Both the position numbers and the translations under genes were made by a program. The notes under the pieces are model-generated. The model was not told where the DNA came from. It was given only the letters and a program-made list of their open reading frames with translations, and ran no database searches. Shown one piece after another: positions 1 to 5,084 of a DNA stretch of 5,084 nt (position 1 is its first letter; each line of letters starts with the position of its first letter). The stretch spans positions 1-5,084 of the forward strand of contig PLUZ01000368.1 in assembly GCA_003162995.1 (NCBI GenBank), written 5' to 3'. This DNA comes from Methylocapsa sp. (GTDB lineage Bacteria > Pseudomonadota > Alphaproteobacteria > Rhizobiales > Beijerinckiaceae).

Positions 1-1568
1 AAGGCTGCGGCGATTGCGGCGTGAAATCCAATTGCGTTTCGGTGCAGCCTCTCGAAACCGAATTCGGCCGCAAGCGAGTCATCGACCAGTCGAGCTGCAA
101 CAAGGATTTTTCCTGCCTCGATGGTTTCTGCCCGGCCTTGGTGACGGTGCATGGCGCCCGCCCTAGGAAGGCCGAAGTCAAGCACGAGCAGGATTTCCCG
201 GACCTCGTACGGCCCTTGATACCGGTGATCGGCACCAAACCCTATGGGATCCTCGTGACCGGGGTGGGCGGCACCGGCGTCGTCACCATAGGCGCTATTT
301 TGGGGATGGCCGCGCATCTTGAAGGCAAGGGCTGCGGCTCGATCGACATGGCAGGCCTCGCACAGAAAGGCGGCGCCGTTTATAGCCATGTCAAGATTGG
401 CGCAAGACCTGAGGATATTCACGCGATCCGGGTCGCGGCCGGCGAAGCCGATCTGGTGCTCGGTTGCGACCTTGTTGTCTCCGGCACGAAGAGAGTGCTC
501 GCCGCTGTCCGCCGCAACGAGACAGGATTTGTCGTCAACACGGCGGAAATTTTTCCAGGCGACTTCACTCATAATCCCGATTTTTCGCTCCATCCGGAGC
601 GCATCAAGCAGGCGATCCGGGAGGCCGCCGGGGACGGCGTAAGCTTCCTCGACGCAACCGGCATCGCAACCGCGCTGCTCGGCAATTCCATCGCCGCGAA
701 TATGTTTATGCTGGGCTTCGCCTGGCAGAAGGGCCTTGTGCCGCTTGACGATACATCGCTGCTGCACGCCATCGCCCTGAACGGGGAAGCCGTTTTGATG
801 AATCAGGCGGCATTTTTGTGGGGCCGCCGCGAGGCCGCCGATCGCGCAGCGGTCGAAGCTGTTGCCGCGCCTTTACGCCGTAGTACAGCGACGCAAATGC
901 AATCGCGCTCCCTCGACGAAGTGATCGAGAGACGCGCCACTTTTCTTGCCGCCTATCAAGACGAAGCCTATGCCAAGCGCTATTTGGCTTTGGTGAAGCA
1001 CATCGATGAAACCGAACGGGCGAGGGTCCCTGGCCGGCATGATCTCGCGGAGGCGGCCGCGCGCTATTATTTCAAGCTGCTCGCGATCAAGGATGAGTAT
1101 GAGGTCGCCAGACTTTATAGCGACGGGTCTTTCGCAAAGCAGATCGCGGCGGCGTTCGAGGGCGAGCCGCGCCTCGAATTCCACCTCGCGCCGCCGGTTT
1201 TCAGCCGCAAGAACGAGAAGGGCGAGGCGAGGAAATCGAGTTTCGGACCTTGGGTCATGCCCCTTTTCCGGTTTCTCGCCGGGTTGAAAGGGCTGCGCGG
1301 TACGGTTTTCGATATTTTCGGCTACACGAAGGACCGCCGCATCGAGCGCAAATTGATTAGAGACTATGAAATTCTGATCGCGGAAATTTTGGCGAATCTT
1401 TCTCCCGGCAATCATGCGATCGCGGTCGCGCTCGCTTCCATTCCGGAAAAAATCCGTGGCTACGGCCATGTGAAGATGTGGCATTTGCAAGCCGCCAAGG
1501 CGGAAGAGCAAGGCCTTTTGGAGCAGTTCCGCACGGCACCGGCACCGGTGAAACTCGCGGCTGAATAA
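1..1568 (+). CDS. Indolepyruvate ferredoxin oxidoreductase, single-chain long form, C-terminal part (5' end outside window)
   Basis: This enzyme oxidatively decarboxylates indolepyruvate and other aryl pyruvates to the acyl-CoA and passes the electrons to ferredoxin in the cytoplasm. The frame is already open at base 3, so the GTG at 21 is an internal codon, and 521 residues are visible. Long-form members run to roughly 1150-1190 residues, so the N-terminal half, with the TPP-binding part, lies to the left. The visible part opens with GCGDCG followed by SNC. Cysteine codons at 6, 15, 33, 96, 114 and 129 form the Fe-S region, together with the family-typical SSCNKDFSCLDGFCP stretch. The gamma-type catalytic domain follows from about 240 to 755, with GVGGTGVVT at 261 and AGLAQKGGAVYSHVKI at about 351. 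The rest, to about 1520, matches the C-terminal DUF6537-type region and includes the conserved IRGYGHVK near 1452. The tail ends with an alanine/proline-rich stretch. No frameshift is seen. The family call is firm; the substrate is inferred from the family. Confidence 0.93.
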   Translation, partial: GCGDCGVKSNCVSVQPLETEFGRKRVIDQSSCNKDFSCLDGFCPALVTVHGARPRKAEVKHEQDFPDLVRPLIPVIGTKPYGILVTGVGGTGVVTIGAILGMAAHLEGKGCGSIDMAGLAQKGGAVYSHVKIGARPEDIHAIRVAAGEADLVLGCDLVVSGTKRVLAAVRRNETGFVVNTAEIFPGDFTHNPDFSLHPERIKQAIREAAGDGVSFLDATGIATALLGNSIAANMFMLGFAWQKGLVPLDDTSLLHAIALNGEAVLMNQAAFLWGRREAADRAAVEAVAAPLRRSTATQMQSRSLDEVIERRATFLAAYQDEAYAKRYLALVKHIDETERARVPGRHDLAEAAARYYFKLLAIKDEYEVARLYSDGSFAKQIAAAFEGEPRLEFHLAPPVFSRKNEKGEARKSSFGPWVMPLFRFLAGLKGLRGTVFDIFGYTKDRRIERKLIRDYEILIAEILANLSPGNHAIAVALASIPEKIRGYGHVKMWHLQAAKAEEQGLLEQFRTAPAPVKLAAE

Positions 1569-1580
1569 TTGCGGTTAACC

Positions 1581-2024
1581 TCACTCCTTGATCAGGCCCT
1601 CGAAAGGTCCCCATCCGATGGTTTTTGGGGGGCCGTCATCGGGATCGTATCGGGGCTCCGGCGGTTTACTCTCGTCAGCAAAATAAAAGTCAAACGCCGT
1701 GACGGAAAGCGCGCCGCCCTCCCCGGCCAGCACCACCCTGACAGGCAAAGTGAACGACACCTCTTGCAGGGCCTGCCCTGGCCGCAAGGCGGAAGGCGCC
1801 TTGAGCAGCAATTCCGCCCGGCCGAGCCAAGTCTCGTTCATCTCGTCCCTTTCGAAGGAACGTGGGTCAAGATCCGTCGCAAAATACGATACGCCCGGCA
1901 TATTTTGGGAAAGCGCAAGCCATTGCTCGCTGCTTTCGACCTTGTAGCCGGCCACCGCTTTCACGATTCGATCCGCCATCGCGGCCTCGCCCTGACCCAT
2001 GGAAAGCAGTTCATCAAGAGACAT
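1581..2024 (-). CDS. Hypothetical protein, 147 aa, downstream partner of the FRG-domain gene
   Basis: I do not recognise this protein. The ATG at 2024 is chosen because it lies 22 bp after the FRG-gene stop. A weak GGA-type ribosome site precedes it, so translation may be coupled to the upstream gene. The frame stays open upstream to 2186, but that part overlaps the FRG gene and is more likely a shadow. A second ATG at residue 16 is a possible alternative. The N-terminal third (residues 1-40) looks helical and acidic. Residues 45-120 look strand-rich, with segments such as EVSFTLPVRVVLAG and LSVTAFDFYFAD. The C-terminal 30 residues are rich in proline, aspartate and glycine (PPEPRYDPDDGPP). 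There is no signal peptide or membrane segment, so it is probably cytoplasmic. Its place last in the operon suggests that it works with, or neutralises, the FRG protein; this is inference only. Confidence 0.75.
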   Translation of the reverse strand: MSLDELLSMGQGEAAMADRIVKAVAGYKVESSEQWLALSQNMPGVSYFATDLDPRSFERDEMNETWLGRAELLLKAPSALRPGQALQEVSFTLPVRVVLAGEGGALSVTAFDFYFADESKPPEPRYDPDDGPPKTIGWGPFEGLIKE

Positions 2025-2046
2025 CAGTTCATCCGTATCTAAAATC

Positions 2047-2745
2047 TCAGCGCTGCCGGTAGCGCCACGCCAGCGTCTTGCCGAGTGCGTCACGATCCCC
2101 AAAGATCCGTTGCGGATCATAACCGAATATATGCAGCAGCCGACGGAATTCAGCCTTTTCCGAAGCTGGAACCGGAAATGCCGCAACGTCGTAAAGGGGT
2201 GGCGAAGGCTGCCACGGCGATTGCGGATCTGGGTGCAGAGAGAAGCAGCCTTCCTGCGCTGTTAACCGTGCGACACGCGGGGAGACTTCCACAATCAGCG
2301 GAGCGTCTTCCGGCGAACCAAAAACTTGAGCGGTTTTCACGCGCCGCACGAAAGGGACGCGAAGGGCCAGGATTTTCGCATCGGATGCAAGGCTTTCCTC
2401 TTCGATGGCGAACCAAGCGGCAAGAAGAGGATTGGCCGACCAATCGAGCAACCGCGTCGGTAGCCCATGATGATGCGCAACCGCCAGCCATTCCAGTTCC
2501 GTGAACCCGTCCGCATCGAGAGTGCGTTGCGATTCACGCACGAAATCCTCGAACAGGATCTTCTCGTCGGCCAAGCGGTAAGCCGCGACGGAAGGCTGAC
2601 GGCCAATCGCCGGAACAAGATCCCAACACGCATCGCCATGCCCTCTGAAAAGCCAGGTGCCATCGGCCTTCGCCGAGGCGAAGTCGAGAAAATCCAGCCA
2701 CGTCTGAGACACAACTGGCGATGTCGGCCAGAACGCAAAAGGCAT
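2047..2745 (-). CDS. FRG-domain-containing protein
   Basis: This 232-residue protein is almost entirely one FRG domain, a family named for its conserved F/Y-R-G motif and without an established biochemical function that I know of. The motif is in WLFRGH at residues 31-36. The strongest family signature follows at 90-113, with HHHGLPTRLLDWSANPLLAAWFA. The later conserved block AQEGCFSLHP is at 163-172. The C-terminal element, RRLLHIFGYDPQRIFGDRDALGKTLAWRY, spans 201-229 and is read here as the usual hydrophobic end of the domain. All blocks are present in order, so the protein looks complete. It has no signal peptide or membrane segment. The ATG at 2745 has a purine-rich ribosome site, GGGGGGAGAAGG, starting right after the hss stop. 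It sits 15 bp behind hss and 22 bp ahead of the 147-residue orphan, so co-transcription is likely. The family call is confident; the role is unknown. Confidence 0.9.
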   Translation of the reverse strand: MPFAFWPTSPVVSQTWLDFLDFASAKADGTWLFRGHGDACWDLVPAIGRQPSVAAYRLADEKILFEDFVRESQRTLDADGFTELEWLAVAHHHGLPTRLLDWSANPLLAAWFAIEEESLASDAKILALRVPFVRRVKTAQVFGSPEDAPLIVEVSPRVARLTAQEGCFSLHPDPQSPWQPSPPLYDVAAFPVPASEKAEFRRLLHIFGYDPQRIFGDRDALGKTLAWRYRQR

Positions 2746-2760
2746 CGCCTTCTCCCCCCG

Positions 2761-4191
2761 TCACCGCACCAGCACATTCTTGAACTGCCACGGATCTTCC
2801 GTGTCGATGTCCTCGGGAAAGAGGACCGCACGGCCTTCAAGCGGTGTCCAATCCGTATAATGCCCCGTGACAGGGCCAAGGTAAGGGCGCTGCACTTCGA
2901 GGCAGCGGCGAAAGTCGAGCTCGTCGGCCTCGACAATCCCGGCCTTGGGATTTTCCAGCGCCCAGACCATCCCGGCAAGCACGGCGGAGGACACTTGGAG
3001 CCCGGTTGCATTCTGATAGGGCGCGATGCGCCGCGTCTCCTCGATGGAAAGTTGCGAGCCATACCAATAGGCATTTTTCGCATGCCCATAAAGCAACACG
3101 CCGAGTTCGTCGATCCCGTCAACAATTTCATTCTCATCGAGAATATGCGACTTTTTCTGAGCCTGCCATTGGGCACCCGCCATCTCGTCGAGCGAAAGCA
3201 CGGCATCGTCGGACGGGCGGTAAGCATAGTGGCAGGTCGGCCGGTAGACGGTTTTTTCGCCTTCGCGCAAGGTCAGGTAATCGGCAATCGAAATTGCTTC
3301 ATTGTGGGTGATGAGCCAGCCATGCTGCGCCTTGGCGGTCGGCGTCCAGGAGCGCACCCGCGTGCCGGCGCCCGGACGCTGCAAATAGATCGCGCAATCC
3401 GGCCCGAAGGCGTGACGCTTCCCTTCCGGGGGCATATGTTTTTCGTGCGTACCCCAGCCGAGTTCGGCGGGCTGGAGACCTTCCGAGATAAAACCCTCGA
3501 CCGACCAGGTGTTGACAAAAACGCCGCGCGGCTTTGCCGCCGTCGCGCGCTGGGTGTCGCATTCGGCGATGTGAATGCCTTTGACACCCGTGTTCCGTGC
3601 GAGCCGCGCCCAATCCTCGCGTGAAGTGGGATCCCCGGAGTCGATCCCGCAATCGGCAGCGACATTCAAAAGCGCCTGCTTGACGAACCAGGAGACCATG
3701 CCAGGGTTGGCGCCGCAGCAAGATATCGCCGTGGGGCCATTCCCAAGCGCGCGGCGCAGATCGAGGATCTCTTCGCGCAGAGCATAATTCGACCTCTCCG
3801 ACACCGTCAGCCGCGTATCGGTGTAAAATCCAGGCCAAGGCTCGGCGACCGTGTCGATGCACAGCGCGCCGAGTTCATGACAAAGCCGCATGATCGCGGC
3901 CGATGAGACTTCGACGGACAAATTGACGACGAACGGCTGGCCGCCACCCTTTGTGAGAAGCGGCTTTAGCACCGAGACGAAATTTTCTCGCGTGAGAGCT
4001 GTCTTTATGAACGCTATTCCTTGCTCGTCGAGGAGATGGCGGTCCTTGTCTTCCGGATCGATGACCGTGAAGCGCGATTTGTCGAATTTGAAATGACGTT
4101 CGATGAGCGGCAGCATGCCACGCCCGATCGAGCCGAAGCCGATCAGGACAATTGGACCAGTGATCGTGCCATGCACGGGCCATTGCGACAT
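2761..4191 (-). CDS. hss: Homospermidine synthase (NAD-dependent)
   Basis: It makes sym-homospermidine from two putrescines (or putrescine plus spermidine) using bound NAD+, in cytoplasmic polyamine synthesis. The chosen ATG at 4191 gives 476 residues, close to the 477 I recall for the Blastochloris viridis enzyme. GGAG sits 7 nt upstream of it. The Rossmann loop GFGSIGRG is at residues 18-25. Residues recalled from the B. viridis structure as lining the active site fall at identical numbers here: E117, N162, E210, W229, E237, H296 and D361. This supports both the function and the start. TVAEPWPGFYTDT, CCGANPGMVSWF and FVNTWSVEGFISEG are typical family blocks. The protein is complete and undamaged. 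An upstream in-frame TTG at 4272 has its own AAGGAG site and would add 27 residues rich in proline, serine and arginine; I consider it the less likely start. The gene leads a tight three-gene run with the FRG gene and the orphan. Confidence 0.97.
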   Translation of the reverse strand: MSQWPVHGTITGPIVLIGFGSIGRGMLPLIERHFKFDKSRFTVIDPEDKDRHLLDEQGIAFIKTALTRENFVSVLKPLLTKGGGQPFVVNLSVEVSSAAIMRLCHELGALCIDTVAEPWPGFYTDTRLTVSERSNYALREEILDLRRALGNGPTAISCCGANPGMVSWFVKQALLNVAADCGIDSGDPTSREDWARLARNTGVKGIHIAECDTQRATAAKPRGVFVNTWSVEGFISEGLQPAELGWGTHEKHMPPEGKRHAFGPDCAIYLQRPGAGTRVRSWTPTAKAQHGWLITHNEAISIADYLTLREGEKTVYRPTCHYAYRPSDDAVLSLDEMAGAQWQAQKKSHILDENEIVDGIDELGVLLYGHAKNAYWYGSQLSIEETRRIAPYQNATGLQVSSAVLAGMVWALENPKAGIVEADELDFRRCLEVQRPYLGPVTGHYTDWTPLEGRAVLFPEDIDTEDPWQFKNVLVR

Positions 4192-4198
4192 TGGTTTT

Positions 4199-4202
4199 CT
4201 CC
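4199..4202 (-). promoter_or_regulatory. Ribosome binding site deciding the hss start
   Basis: On the minus strand GGAG stands 7 nt before the ATG at 4191. It supports this start over the upstream TTG at 4272, in agreement with the residue numbering of the known homospermidine synthase. Confidence 0.7.
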
Positions 4203-4253
4203 GGGAGGGCCGAGGGGATGCGGGCCGCGTTTCAGCGGCACAAGCGGTACAAG

Positions 4254-4286
4254 AAGGAGCCGCAAGCTTCAAGCCAGCCGCTCCTT
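4254..4286 (-). terminator. Hairpin between the GNAT gene and hss, possible weak terminator or leader structure
   Basis: A perfect 7 bp inverted repeat (AAGGAGC / GCTCCTT) encloses 19 nt, with two further pairs possible after one mismatch. On the minus strand the 3' arm is followed by TTCTTGT, only a short, broken U tract, so it would be a weak intrinsic terminator for the acetyltransferase gene. The 5' arm also contains an AAGGAG ribosome-site sequence facing the TTG at 4272. The hairpin could therefore instead hide that site. Confidence 0.35.
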
Positions 4287-4329
4287 GCCAGTTCAGAATG
4301 CGGGATAAATGTGATTTTTGACGATGTGA

Positions 4330-4932
4330 TTAAGCCGCGCGGCGCAGTTCGAAGACGCCGCGATGCACTGGGAGATCGCGTGCGCCAGCGGGTGTCACCA
4401 CGCCCCTCGCGCCTTTCAAAGCGCCATCATCGAGTTCGAGCCCAAGAAAACGCGCTTCATCGACAGGGCCGGGAAGGGAAAGCCCAAGCGTATGGCGCCG
4501 GGCAAAACCGAAAGGCTCATAATAAGGCGCATCGCCGACGAGCAGGATGGCGCCATGCCCAGCGGCCATGGCACGGAACAAAGCTTCCCCCATGAGCCGG
4601 CGGCCAAGCCCGCGCGAACGATAAGCCTTGTCGACCGCCAGCGGCCCGAGCAGAAGAGCAGGCACATCGCCGGCTCTGATCTGCCACAACCGCAAAGTGC
4701 CGACGAGTTCGCCCGCGTCCTTTGCAACAAGTGCGAGACCCGGCACGGGCAAGCGGCCCTCACGCAGACGCTCCACGGTCTTATCGAAACGCGCCGCGCC
4801 GAAAGCCGCATCAAGCAAATCTTCGCGGGCCCCAAAATCGGCCGGCGATTCATCGGTGACAAAAACATATGGTGCGGCGACAGCGCCAATGAATGCAGGC
4901 GCTTGCACAAGATCGTTCGAAATCAAGGTCAT
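4330..4932 (-). CDS. GNAT family N-acetyltransferase, YhbS-like
   Basis: A 200-residue acyl-CoA-dependent N-acetyltransferase of the GNAT fold; its substrate cannot be told from the sequence. The acetyl-CoA-binding motif is clear: the strand LLLGPLAVDKAYRSRGLGRRLM spans residues 93-114, with R105-x-x-G108-x-G110 as the pyrophosphate loop. The later block LLVGDAPYYEPFGFAR (130-145) is typical of the YhbS type (COG3153), whose members usually read G-D-x-x-Y-Y-x-x-F-G-F. The N-terminal 25 residues precede the domain, which begins near DESPADFGAREDLLDAAFG. The ATG at 4932 has GGAGG 5 nt upstream. The frame stays open for 50 codons upstream without an ATG, GTG or TTG, so there is no better start in view. 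It precedes hss by 138 bp on the same strand. A link to polyamine acetylation is conceivable from this position only; the family itself does not show it. Confidence 0.92.
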   Translation of the reverse strand: MTLISNDLVQAPAFIGAVAAPYVFVTDESPADFGAREDLLDAAFGAARFDKTVERLREGRLPVPGLALVAKDAGELVGTLRLWQIRAGDVPALLLGPLAVDKAYRSRGLGRRLMGEALFRAMAAGHGAILLVGDAPYYEPFGFARRHTLGLSLPGPVDEARFLGLELDDGALKGARGVVTPAGARDLPVHRGVFELRRAA

Positions 4933-4937
4933 CTGAG

Positions 4938-4942
4938 CCTCC
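4938..4942 (-). promoter_or_regulatory. Ribosome binding site of the GNAT gene
   Basis: A full GGAGG on the minus strand, 5 nt before the ATG at 4932. It fixes the start even though the reading frame remains open further upstream. Confidence 0.75.
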
Positions 4943-5021
4943 GCCGGCCATACCGGGATGCGCGAGACGACCCTCGCACCGTGCCAGGGCTCGCGTGCGA
5001 GCCCCCGCCGGCCGTCCGGGA
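4941..5021. repeat. Imperfect direct repeat flanking the palindrome
   Basis: CCGCCGGCC, followed after a short variable stretch by CCGGGA, occurs at 4941-4958 and again at 5005-5021, a period of 64 bp. In GC-rich DNA this could be chance. No known mobile-element end is recognised. Confidence 0.3.
4987..5004. repeat. Perfect palindromic hairpin upstream of the GNAT gene
   Basis: GGGCTCGC and its exact complement GCGAGCCC flank a GT, giving an 18 bp near-palindrome (a 7 bp stem with a CGTG loop as RNA). No U tract follows on either strand, so it is not a standard intrinsic terminator. It lies 55 bp upstream of the acetyltransferase ATG, and could be a leader structure or a dimeric protein-binding site. 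A competing pairing exists between CTCGCAC at 4973-4979 and GTGCGAG at 4995-5001. Confidence 0.5.
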
Positions 5022-5084
5022 CAGGATTGGGGTGAGTGCGGCGGGAGCGTTTCTCCGCCGCGAGGATTTCGGCGCCGCCGCTTA

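Larger units (their letters stand above)
4192..4329 (-). other. Intergenic leader between the GNAT gene and hss
   Basis: These 138 bp separate the acetyltransferase stop from the hss ATG. They hold the hairpin at 4254-4286, an alternative TTG start with its own Shine-Dalgarno sequence, and the hss ribosome site. The part next to the GNAT stop is AT-richer than its surroundings (minus strand: CGTCAAAAATCACATTTATCC). I could not find a convincing -35/-10 pair. A promoter for the hss operon would be expected here, but it cannot be pinned down by eye. Confidence 0.5.

Noticed and set aside
21..23. GTG at 21 as the start of the oxidoreductase
   Set aside because: The frame continues upstream to the window edge with GCGDCG, which is part of the conserved Fe-S region, so this is an internal valine.
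1609..1630. CCATC/GATGG repeat followed by TTTTT, as a terminator for the oxidoreductase
   Set aside because: The loop would be a single base, too small to fold, and the stretch lies inside the 3' end of the convergent gene.
2104..2118. Inverted repeat GATCCG-TTG-CGGATC inside the FRG gene
   Set aside because: It is short, lies within well-conserved coding sequence (YDPQRIFGD) and is not followed by a U tract; most likely chance.
2025..2186. N-terminal extension of the 147-residue protein into the FRG gene
   Set aside because: It would overlap the FRG coding sequence by 140 bp. The extension reads as low-quality Arg/Cys-rich sequence, while an ATG lies just after the FRG stop.
2467..3624. 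Long open frame (385 codons) on the + strand, antisense to hss and the FRG gene
   Set aside because: It lies opposite two well-recognised genes. Its translation has no family motifs and is rich in Arg and Pro, as expected of a GC-rich antisense shadow.
4958..5035. ATG at 4958 on the + strand starting a 25-codon frame
   Set aside because: It has no good ribosome site and a composition typical of random GC-rich sequence, and it overlaps the palindrome.

Overview
This window looks like chromosomal DNA from a GC-rich alphaproteobacterium, probably Hyphomicrobiales (Beijerinckiaceae or Methylocystaceae type). That placement is an inference. It rests on the base composition, the single-chain indolepyruvate ferredoxin oxidoreductase, and a homospermidine synthase whose active-site residues fall at the same numbers as I recall for the Blastochloris viridis enzyme. 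There are no RNA genes, insertion sequences or CRISPR arrays.

Layout: the + strand from the left edge to 1568 holds the C-terminal half of a long-form indolepyruvate ferredoxin oxidoreductase, cut by the window edge. Its stop lies 12 bp from the stop of a convergent minus-strand gene. Everything from 1581 to 4932 is on the minus strand, in transcription order: a YhbS-like GNAT acetyltransferase (4932-4330), a 138 bp leader with a hairpin, homospermidine synthase hss (4191-2761), an FRG-domain protein (2745-2047), and an unrecognised 147-residue protein (2024-1581). The last three genes are separated by only 15 and 22 bp and are probably one operon. The stretch 4933-5084 has no convincing gene. 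It contains a perfect palindrome, an imperfect direct repeat and a possible divergent GTG start.

The hss enzyme makes sym-homospermidine from putrescine. The oxidoreductase handles indolepyruvate and other aryl pyruvates from aromatic amino acid breakdown. I see no direct link between these two metabolic genes. The least explained part is the pair of genes behind hss: an FRG-domain protein (a family with no established function that I know of) and a small orphan. They could be a two-gene module carried in a housekeeping polyamine operon.
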